Below, piece after piece: positions 60,001-64,000 of a DNA stretch of 64,000 nt. The stretch spans positions 124,001-188,000 of the forward strand of contig WEDG01000466.1 of assembly GCA_017591395.1 (NCBI GenBank), given 5' to 3'. This DNA comes from Schistocephalus solidus (lineage: Eukaryota; Platyhelminthes; Cestoda; Diphyllobothriidea; Diphyllobothriidae). Made by a program: the position numbers and the translations under genes. The notes below the pieces were generated by a model. It was not told the origin of the DNA. It made no database searches and saw only the letters and a program-made list of their open reading frames with translations. How positions within the stretch are numbered: position 1 is the stretch's first letter; every line of letters begins with the position of its first letter.

Positions 60001-62326
60001 GTAGGTGTGACCACTGATGTCTAGTTCGCCTACTTACTATCCTATTGTATATCTACACTTTCCTAAGGGGTGCAGAACTCCCTAAGTAAATTAATCTTTA
60101 TTCAGAGAGGCGATATATTTAGTTCAGAAATTGAATTTGACCTCTTGCAGTGAGGTCAGTAGGCTTTAACTATTAAAACAAGAATTTCTTGTGCCATTTT
60201 TGTGCTTGCCAATAGCCGGAAAATTGGGATATCACCAATTAAAGGACGCAGAAGTTAACTAGCACAACTAAAACAAACCTTTGGCAGCCCTGTTGACTGC
60301 GGCACAGAAGGGGTATTTGATCGGATCCACACGTTCGGCTTTCATGCTGACCTGGCTGTCATTTTCAAACACCTGCTCGAGGTACTCAACAATTCGGTAG
60401 GCGGACATCCGTTCGGGATCGGATCCGCAGATATCCCGTGCCACTCCGCGTCCTTCCTCCATTGCCCAAGCAATCTTGAGAACATCTCTGGCTGGCTTGT
60501 AAACTCCTAATTTGTCGTACTTCGTCGCCCTTTCGGGGAACGCCTCCCTTATTTCCAGGGGCTAGATCAATTTAAGGGAACATCACTCAGCGAACGAAAA
60601 TGGATGCGTAAACTGAGCCAAGTGCATTGTTTGTGATATGCAGGAGCAAGCATCCAGTACGTCACAAAACACAACAAAAATATTACCAACATACTGATGG
60701 ATATGTGAAATTCTAAGCATAAAATACTAAATTCGTGGACAGGAACACAGCATTAACCTTTTGGAAGGATTTTCAAGTGAAGAATAATTTGATTATTTAT
60801 AAGAAATGCCGATTTGTTTTTTATTTGCCAAGACACGTCTCGTGACTTTGTGTTAGAAACTAAATAAACACTAAACGGTGAACAATTTTTTAAGTGCCAA
60901 GAAAACGTTCCCTGGCTCAATGATGGAAATATTGACTTGGGCCTCGATGGTCAAAGAATCTGAGCTCGAATCATTGGCTGAGATAGTTTATGGCTGTCTG
61001 ATGATGGCCAGTATGTCAGAAATGGTAACCACAGTTGTTCTTGTCTTTGTTGGAATGCCATGATTGGCGTGCATGGCTAGTTGCATGCTACTGCCCTCTG
61101 TAGACGGACTTCGAACACCCACGGAACGAACACGTATGCTAACCTGATTGGAGAGCGCCATTTTCGCGATAATTTAGCACACTCTGAAGTTGTTAATTTT
61201 GGAGTCACCTACACAGTAACATTTATCGAGTAACTAAAGAAAGCTTTATAAACTTCCGTGGTTCCTTGACCTGTACTAGGGCATAAGCGGGAAACTTTAA
61301 AACGACCCGCGAGGCACAAAAATAGTCAGAATCTGAGTTCTCCTGTAAATTGGCCTCTATTCTATTGCTGAGTACAGCAAAAGGGTCATATCTTCAAGAC
61401 AGCGAGCTTAACTGACTTTTACTATTCAAAAAAGTAAGATAATTCATAGCATTCGCCTTTGGAAAACATTTCATCACAGTTCAGGTAACTTTGTCTCCGT
61501 TTATGCATTGAGTTAACCATGTTGTCTCATACTCATAAGCCTTTCTTAATTCAAGTTTTAAACTCAGGGATTCCTTTGCGAAACTCTTTTAATTTTCCGT
61601 ATCATTCAAGAGATGTCCACTAAGCATAGGTTGGAAGTCAATGTACCAAACAGTTTTGCCGGAGACGAACCTTCTTATAGGCATGTGGAAGCACGTGGTT
61701 TATTACCGCAGATTCATTATTAACCTTAAAATGTGTACTGCTAAAATCTCGCATTATATATATTATATATTATATTATATATTTATTATGAAATATTAAA
61801 TATATAATAAATAATATGTATATTATATATAAAAATATATATTATATGAAATGCAATCAGAGAATAACTATGTTTTCTAATACTCGAGCTGTTAATATAA
61901 AAGTATCAACAGAAGTTAAGGATGATCTTTAAACATTATTTTAGACGAAAAATAGGTGTGTACTTGAAGGATCTTGTACCCGTGAATAGAAGGTTATCTA
62001 CCGGTGGTGTAAAGTAACTGCATATTTTTGGCTTTGGTTTCTTCAAGAGTACCTTTGGGGCATTTTGTTTACTAATTACTCAGTCGGCCAAAAGGCAGAC
62101 AGCTGCATAATGAAAAAACCTATGACATTATTTTTAAGCCGTAGGAGCTATCAAATACTTCTGGGCAAGACGTGAAGACTGCTGGCTAACCGTGTAGAGA
62201 GCGCTGAGGGCTCCCATGATTGCATTCAGTTGTGGGTAGATTCCCTGCATCCACACAGCGTCTTCGGGTGCGGACGAAAGTGGTCCCAGAACCAAAAGTG
62301 GTGACCTGAATCCCAGTTCCACTGCC
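38871..62326 (-). CDS. Leucyl aminopeptidase, peptidase family M17 (seven exons, 5' end missing)
   Basis: M17 enzymes are metal-dependent exopeptidases, usually cytosolic hexamers, that remove N-terminal residues from peptides. Exons seen, in transcript order: 62326-62191, 60561-60279, 53174-52789, 45328-45248, 42637-42551, 41921-41769 and 39044-38871 (stop included). Every junction has AG before the exon and GT after it, and phases agree (phase 1 between exons two and three, phase 0 elsewhere). They give 432 codons. Counting from the first visible codon, K168, D173, K180, D191, D251, E253 and R255 match the metal-binding and catalytic positions of the family (motifs GKGITFDTGG, RDKCGAA, NTDAEGR). 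Roughly the first 80-100 residues of a usual M17 protein are missing. The RDKCGAAAVAGFF form resembles an invertebrate/helminth branch more than bovine lens LAP; that placement is from memory. Introns of 1629, 7104, 7460, 2610, 629 and 2724 bp carry many mobile elements. Confidence 0.95.
39392..39515 (-). repeat. SINE-2 (tRNA-like), copy 2
   Basis: The plus-strand image CTCAGTTAGCCAGGTGTCAG, AGAATCGAACTCGG, GTTACTGAACC, GGGCCCCATTATCCTGC parallels 16880-17008. The minus strand shows a box-B-like GAGTTCGATTCTC. It lies in the last aminopeptidase intron. Confidence 0.65.
39525..39665. repeat. Composite tRNA-like and SINE-1 3' module fragments
   Basis: The minus strand of 39525-39580 reads CCGTGGCGCAGTGGTTTAGG, a box-A-like word. 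At 39628-39655 the plus strand reads CCGAGTCCCGTAACCGATCG, the terminal module of SINE-1. This looks like nested or rearranged SINE debris. Confidence 0.5.
39962..40230 (-). repeat. SINE-1, near full length
   Basis: The plus strand reads as the complement of the whole unit: CTCACAGATCGTTTGCAGGA, CTCACTCGTCTC, CCCCGCCAACAGCCGCAG, GACAAAGACAAGGGAGACCT, GGCAATTTCTGGCTTAT and GGTGCCCGAGTTTTGAACTC. Its 3' side continues into the sequence that precedes the tRNA head in the tandem array. Confidence 0.8.
40400..41500 (+). pseudogene. PLE2: Penelope-like reverse transcriptase fragment, broken
   Basis: PLE RT motifs appear in order: TKAERLAIKPTDMAMVRLCG and FPKVH (40598-40680), PIVSLSGTPTYNLTKWLL (40697-40755), DEVMVAFDVTLLFTFIPQSL (40848-40905), LLKFCLKT and GSPLTGFIAEA in another frame (40969-41053), TRYMDDIVDVL (41103-41135), ITFLDVLLHHRSNESLKTTV and VRTLYKRVEIHCSE (41230-41415). 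Stops and frame changes occur after 40946 and around 41070-41200. The GIY-YIG domain is absent. It sits in the last aminopeptidase intron, opposite in strand to the gene. Confidence 0.88.
41769..41921 (-). CDS. Leucyl aminopeptidase exon F
   Basis: Fifty-one codons beginning ISTIRREDYDITDG, containing SEYEDLMQS and GRGHQLPAAYLIRASGL, and ending DE. These match the 'STIRREDY...SDYADLLQ...GRGHQ.PAAFL..ASGL' block near the C-terminus of M17. The acceptor is CCTTTAG (AG at 41923-41922) and the donor GTGAGT starts at 41768. Phase 0 at both ends. Confidence 0.94.
42551..42637 (-). CDS. Leucyl aminopeptidase exon E
   Basis: Twenty-nine codons: ALMDNGLARKRNTAYSLQKA then GDRISDMME. This matches the 'M.NGPA...A..LQ.AGE.IGD' helix that follows ATLTGHA in M17 proteins. 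The acceptor is TTATTCAG and the donor GTTGGT starts at 42550. Phase 0 at both ends. Confidence 0.92.
42638..44412. other. Aminopeptidase intron, AT-rich
   Basis: Intronic sequence between exons E and D. No element recognised in 42640-44410. A 118-codon minus-strand frame at 43567-43923 has no known motif. Confidence 0.45.
44413..44480 (+). repeat. Degenerate GTTAGG-like repeats
   Basis: Words such as GTTAAGTTTAGAGTTAAGG and TGTTATGTTTAGGGCTTAGG recur, with another short run at 44740-44760 (GTAAGGTTAGGGTTATG). They resemble decayed TTAGGG arrays but are too imperfect to call telomeric. Confidence 0.4.
44483..44712 (+). repeat. SINE-1, degraded but long
   Basis: GGGCGTTGGACTTCTAAC and GTGTTCGAGTCTTGCG mark the tRNA head. 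GGCTATGGCTGGCTG, GGCTGCTGGCGGAGCTCGAG and CGAAACGAGTG follow in order. Confidence 0.7.
45248..45328 (-). CDS. Leucyl aminopeptidase exon D (ATLTGHA motif)
   Basis: Twenty-seven codons encoding ALKEANPHIFSF followed by ATLTGHAKSTYLVYT. ATLTGHA is a hallmark of M17 just after NTDAEGR. The acceptor is TTTTAG (AG at 45330-45329) and the donor GTAAGT starts at 45247. Both ends are phase 0. The intron before it holds the antisense LINE. Confidence 0.94.
45329..46016. other. Aminopeptidase intron (between exons C and D), first part
   Basis: No element recognised. The rest of this intron holds the tRNA-like sequence, R3 and R5 fragments, and the LINE. Confidence 0.45.
46017..46098 (-). tRNA. tRNA-like sequence (pseudo-tRNA or SINE head)
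   Basis: Read on the minus strand, 5' GGCCTCG pairs perfectly with 3' CGAGGCC as a seven-base acceptor stem. The D arm is GCTC AGTTAGCTA GAGC. The T arm is GTGGT TTCGAAT CCCAC with one mismatch. A TTTTT run lies a few bases downstream, as expected for Pol III termination. The middle is about 10 bases longer than in a class I tRNA and no clean anticodon stem is seen, so the identity cannot be given. No second copy was seen in the window. Confidence 0.5.
46099..47029. other. Intronic sequence, unassigned
   Basis: Nothing recognised. Confidence 0.4.
47030..47290 (+). repeat. R3 repeat, copy e (5' part)
   Basis: GGGAGTTGCAGTATTTAGCG, CCTTCATCGATGATG, GCGCTAATTGTTTGATGGCC, GGCATGCGAGTC and GGCCATCTGGCTCACCGGC match copies a and f. 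It ends before the downstream blocks. Confidence 0.8.
47291..47864. other. Intronic sequence with a possible tRNA-like remnant
   Basis: At 47495-47630 the minus strand contains box-B-like GGGTTCAATTCCG and box-A-like TGGTTAGCACTG, but spacing is long. Otherwise nothing recognised. Confidence 0.3.
47865..48250 (+). repeat. R5 centre fragment
   Basis: It shares CGACGATGTCCACCGT, GACTTGCGCTGCATCTACCG, GAGCCCGGTGTCCAGACA, CTCCATGTTCGGCAATTG and AGAATAACGCCTACCGTG with 23860-24250. The inverted arms are absent. Confidence 0.75.
48251..48829. other. Intronic sequence before the LINE
   Basis: An 87-codon plus-strand frame (48256-48519) was not recognised. It could be decayed LINE 5' sequence, but nothing shows this. 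Confidence 0.35.
48830..52175 (+). pseudogene. CR1-like non-LTR retrotransposon (LINE), broken
   Basis: An upstream ORF remnant near 48930-49160 has RTLKVVLGGPERA and MKHRELILELITLRT, resembling CR1-group ORF1 C-termini. An APE-type endonuclease starts near 49250 (LLPEMDELRIHICDLLPD, IRETW, RGGGIVTFVN) and is interrupted by TGA at 49438-49440. Reverse transcriptase follows: SSGPDVILDNLLKELASE (50560-50615), YIDIQKTFDSVPHQRLLHKL (50932-50991) and LLFADELGLWKF (51186-51218). A 166-codon frame (51463-51963) ends with VVTARNALPVDV and NSFKRKLDAY, the usual C-terminus of this group. The 3' end carries AATAAA and short CTGAA/CTAAA repeats. Several frame changes make it inactive. It is antisense to the aminopeptidase, within its largest intron. 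Confidence 0.9.
52143..52175 (+). repeat. LINE 3' tail repeats
   Basis: TTAATAAAACTGAACTGAAC then TAAACTAAAATAG. Short tandem tails of this kind are typical of CR1-like 3' ends and fix the element end. Confidence 0.65.
52789..53174 (-). CDS. Leucyl aminopeptidase exon C (catalytic core)
   Basis: Two bases plus 128 codons. It contains ERHDGRIV, then GKGITFDTGG, NIK, MHRDKCGAAAVAGFF, FVRNSPGADAYIPDEI and NTDAEGR, which together form the two-metal site and catalytic centre of M17. All expected Lys, Asp, Glu and Arg residues are present. The exon ends YYAKEA at the donor GTGAGT (52788-52783). A partial copy of its 5' edge lies about 160 bp away at 53300-53345 (see findings). Confidence 0.97.
53300..53460 (-). 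repeat. Partial tandem duplicate of the exon C 5' edge and adjacent intron
   Basis: ACTATGCGACCATCATG and AGCAGAATTCACGGAC here correspond to ACTATGCGACCATCATG at 53150-53166 and ACAGAATTCACAGAC at 53275-53290. On the gene strand the copy holds a TTTGAG acceptor-like site and the HDGRIVT codons of exon C. It is displaced by about 160 bp toward exon B. Confidence 0.7.
53559..53735 (+). repeat. SINE-1 with upstream module
   Basis: It begins TTCAATATTCCCGATTTTAA and CTGGCAAGATAATGAG, equivalent to what precedes the tRNA head in the tandem array. It continues CCGTGGCCCAGTGGTTTGAG, GGGTTGGGTATGTC and GGTTATTCCAGTCTCTATTG. Confidence 0.75.
53736..55946. other. Aminopeptidase intron (between exons B and C), unassigned
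   Basis: No element recognised. A small inverted repeat at 55640-55670 (CACCATCTAGTTTC / GAAACTAGATGGTG) is present. Frames at 54246-54765 and 55565-56034 lack motifs. Confidence 0.4.
55947..56205 (-). repeat. SINE-1, near full length
   Basis: The complement of the unit is seen as GCTCACCGGTTGG, ACTCACTCGTCCCGTTCTGC, CGGGGCTCAATCTCAAGCCC, GACCAGGGAGACTTAAATAG and CCAGCCAGCCATACCCCA, ending with CTCTACCGATTTAGCACC, the complement of the box-A region. Confidence 0.8.
56340..56425 (+). repeat. SINE-1 body fragment
   Basis: CAGAAATGACCCTTCCAGTC, TCCCTCATCTTTGTCACTCA and TGTTATTCTG. The match stops right after TTATTCTG, the tail position where other copies carry simple repeats. Confidence 0.7.
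57410..58233 (+). repeat. R3 repeat, copy f (near full length)
   Basis: GCTGCAGTATTTATAGGATG, GCGCTAATTGTTTGATGGCC, GGCATGCGGGGC, CGGCGTCATCGAAC, GCTACCACGTGTTCGGCAAT, GCATTACCTGACCTCTAATG and CCCGTCTCGTTTGCGTATG follow the order of copies a and c. It ends TTAATTACTTCCTGGGACTC plus GCATTTTCTCTTG, which resembles the complemented 5' ends of copies c and d. It lies in the aminopeptidase intron. Confidence 0.82.
58234..60278. other. Aminopeptidase intron, unassigned
   Basis: AT-rich intronic sequence with no recognised element. Confidence 0.45.
60279..60561 (-). CDS. Leucyl aminopeptidase exon B (domain linker)
   Basis: Ninety-four codons plus one base. It opens PLEIREAFPER, includes the family motif ARDICGSDPERMSA (the 'R.I.G.DPERM' element before the catalytic domain) and ends AVNRAAK plus the first G of a glycine codon. 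The acceptor is CTAG just upstream and the donor GTTTGT starts at 60278. The split glycine codon is completed by the first two bases of exon C, which supports both splice sites. Confidence 0.93.
60936..61128 (+). repeat. SINE-1, degraded
   Basis: GAGCTCGAATCATTGGCTG, TATGGCTGTCTGATGATGGC, GTCAGAAATGG, TTCTTGTCTTTGTTGG and CACGGAACGAACACG follow SINE-1 order. It lies in the intron between exons A and B. Confidence 0.6.
61754..61848. repeat. AT-only palindromic tract
   Basis: Almost 95 bases of TA, TTA and ATAA words with several self-complementary stretches, such as TATATATTATATAT. It could extrude a hairpin. Intronic. Confidence 0.8.
62191..62326 (-). CDS. Leucyl aminopeptidase exon A (N-terminal domain, first one visible)
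   Basis: Forty-five codons after one base of a split codon. The peptide includes ELGFRSPLLVLG and ends SALYT, and the next exon continues PLEIREAFPE, which is the usual 'LY.PLEIRE' stretch of M17 N-terminal domains. The acceptor is read as TATAAG at 62331-62327; a CAG three bases further in is an alternative. The donor is GTTAGC at 62190-62185. No coding sequence joined to it was found between 62327 and 64000. Confidence 0.85.
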
Positions 62327-62848
62327 CTTATAAAAAATCATCAATAAAGTTGCTTCAGGCAATCAGTAGCATCAGCAGCAGCAGCAGAGAAGAACAGGCC
62401 ATTTAAATTTACTTGCTTCCCGATATATTTTCATTTGTCAAGGCCTCTCGATATAAAGAAGTATGTTTTAATAGTGACATGTTGGAAATAATCAAGTAAA
62501 AGGTCGACTTGTAACTGCTATGCATATAGCAGATGTGCAGCAATATAGAGTGCCAGGTGGTGAGGAACTGATGAAATTCAGTTCGATGAATTGCTTATGA
62601 CCCATCTGATAAATTCCAGTGGTGGACCATATGCGTCATCTGTGTGTGCGCACGTTTGTGTTTCTGGTTCAAGCTGGTGCTTAGGGTTATGCTTAGCTGA
62701 CTAAAGGCAGATAAACCCTAAAGAGTTCTGTATCAAGTTACCCCCAAGCTCTGACATCTAGCTCTGCTATTAAAGCTTGGCAGACTTTGATCTGTTTAGG
62801 TGGGGGCCTCTTTACGCCACTACCACCCATACGAAGCTCATTTGCTCA
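62327..62848. other. Intronic or upstream sequence, unassigned
   Basis: No additional aminopeptidase exon found. It contains a short CAG run (AGCAGCAGCAGCAG, about 62371-62386). Confidence 0.4.
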
Positions 62849-62973
62849 TATATATATATATATCAACATATGCAGAATAACATGACCGACTAAGACAAGG
62901 GAGACTGGAGCTCTGAGTTCCAGGGCACAACGGAACATAAATGTTCCTTTAGCAGATCAGTGAGCCACACACT

Positions 62974-63020
<47 letters not shown>
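62849..63020. repeat. Two TA microsatellites, the first abutting an inverted SINE-1 tail
   Basis: TA repeats occupy 62849-62863 and 62977-63020 (about 22 units). Each is followed by GCAGAATAACATGACCGACT and AAGACAAGGGAGACTGGAG, the complement of the SINE-1 tail and body end. At 62911-62970 are remnants of the 3' module (GGGCACAACGGAAC, GATCAGTGAGCC). Confidence 0.85.
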
Positions 63021-63023
<3 letters not shown>

Positions 63024-64000
63024 GAATAACATGACCGACTAAGACAAGGGAGACTGGAGCGTTGGACTTCTGCCCAACAAGGTCGCGAGTTCGAGGCTCG
63101 GGTGCCGCAGCGCCTGGGTTTGGGTATGTCTGGCTGATGACGGCTAATAAGCCAGAAATGGCCATTCCAGTCTCCCTTGTCTTTGTCGGTCATGTTATTC
63201 TGCCTATGTACTTAGCTGCCTTACGGCTGCTGGCGGGGCTTGAGAGTAAGCCTCAAGGCACAACGGAACGAGTGAGTCCTGTAACCGATCGGTGAGCGCC
63301 CCATTAGCAATGTCAATATTCCCGATCGAAACCGGCAAGACAACGAGCTCGTGGCGCAGTTGGTAGAGTGTTGGACTTCAGCCCAACAAGGTCGCGAGTT
63401 CGAGGCTCGGGTGCCGCAGCGCCTGGGTTTGGGTATGGCTGGCTGATGACGGCTAATAAGCCAGAAATGGCCATTCCAGTCTCCCTTGTTTTTGTCGGTC
63501 ATGTTATTCTGCCTATGTACTTAGCTGCCTTACGGCTGCTGGCGGGGCTTGAGAGTTAAGCCCCAAGGCACAACGGGACGAGTGAGTCCTGTAACCGATC
63601 GGTGAGCGCCCCATTAGCAATGTCAATATTCCCGATCGAAACCGGCAAGACAACGAGCTCGTGGCGCAGTTGGTAGAGCGTTGGACTTCTGCCCAACAAG
63701 GTCGCGAGTTCGAGGCTCGGGTGCCGCAGCGCCTGGGTTTGGGTATGGCTGGCTGATGACGGCTAATAAGCCAGAAATGGCCATTCCAGTCTCCCTTGTC
63801 TTTGTCGGTCATGTTATTCTGCCTATGTACTTAGCTGCCTTACGGCTGCTGGCGGGGCTTGAGAGTAAGCCTCAAGGCACAACGGAACGAGTGAGTCCTG
63901 TAACCGATCGGTGAGCGCCCCATTAGCAATGTCAATATTCCCGATCGAAACCGGCAAGACAACGAGCTCGTGGCGCAGTTGGTAGAGCGTTGGACTTCTG
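63021..64000 (+). repeat. Tandem array of tRNA-derived SINE-1 units
   Basis: After a short inverted tail fragment (63021-63058) the unit starts in mid tRNA head and repeats with GAGCTC at 63345, 63655 and 63964, giving periods of 310 and 309 bp. The head has box A (TGGCGCAGTTGG) and box B (GAGTTCGAGGC). It is followed by the body (GGCTGATGACGGCTAATAAG), the tail (TGTTATTCTGCC), a 3' module (GGCTGCTGGCGGGGCTTGAG) and a linker (TCAATATTCCCGATCGAAAC). Units differ at only a few positions. The array continues beyond the window. Confidence 0.93.
63346..63425 (+). other. tRNA-like head with Pol III A and B boxes (one of the array units)
   Basis: GTGGCGCAGTTGGTAGAG is box-A-like and GGTCGCGAGTTCGAGGC is box-B-like. 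GTTGG/CCAAC can pair as an anticodon stem, leaving an eight-base loop, and the T stem is one pair short. No intact acceptor stem was found, so it is a promoter-bearing tRNA relic, not a tRNA gene. Confidence 0.75.

Noticed and set aside
62890..63193. Frames with Ile-Tyr repeats
   Set aside because: They read the TA microsatellite and SINE; not genes.
63346..63425. Functional tRNA gene cluster in the tandem array
   Set aside because: No intact acceptor stem and an eight-base anticodon loop; it fits a SINE head better.
63062..63914. Repeated 63- to 99-codon frames in both directions over the SINE units
   Set aside because: They recur because the units recur, and the sequence is a tRNA-derived noncoding repeat.
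63021..64000. CRISPR-like regular repetition
   Set aside because: The whole 310 bp unit repeats; there are no short repeats with unique spacers, and the context is eukaryotic.

Overview
The window is eukaryotic, intron-rich and crowded with decayed mobile elements. The only confident host gene is a leucyl aminopeptidase (peptidase M17) on the minus strand. Seven of its exons can be placed by matching splice sites and reading phases, from 62326 down to the stop at 38871. Its upstream exons lie beyond 62326 and were not found. Penelope-like elements with GIY-YIG endonucleases, a CR1-like LINE, a Ty3/gypsy fragment and tRNA-derived SINEs around this gene fit a flatworm (tapeworm or fluke). That assignment is inference; nothing here fixes the species.

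Layout. 1-5.3 kb: a Penelope-like (PLE1) remnant flanked by inverted copies of a short repeat. 5.4-11.04 kb: a 5.6 kb ACT/CTA trinucleotide array, almost G-free on the plus strand, that seems to have grown inside a SINE. 11.9-16.6 kb: several copies of a ~0.9 kb repeat (R3) in both orientations, and an internally deleted PLE (PLE3) that still has a 203-codon open frame. 17.1-21.2 kb: a 2.5 kb direct tandem duplication (R4) whose second unit has lost about 1.3 kb; a further R4 copy lies at 26.6-28.3 kb. 23.05-24.51 kb: a foldback element with arms of roughly 270 bp. 28.3-30.8 kb: nothing recognised. 31.15-33.64 kb: a 5'-truncated gypsy pol with a probable 3' LTR. 33.6-38.9 kb: largely unassigned.

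38.9-62.3 kb is the aminopeptidase gene. Six introns (0.6 to 7.5 kb) hold a PLE reverse-transcriptase fragment (PLE2, last intron), a CR1-like LINE antisense to the gene (48.8-52.2 kb), R3 copies, many SINEs and a tRNA-like sequence. The 432 visible residues include every M17 metal and catalytic residue expected in this part of the protein, so the gene looks functional despite the insertions. From 63.02 kb to the end the SINE is tandemly repeated in 309-310 bp units that run off the window.

No operon, CRISPR array or clear new enzyme system was seen. The most unusual items are the ACT array in its SINE context, the SINE unit behaving as both dispersed and permuted tandem repeat, the foldback element, and a partial duplicate of an aminopeptidase exon start that leaves a decoy splice acceptor.
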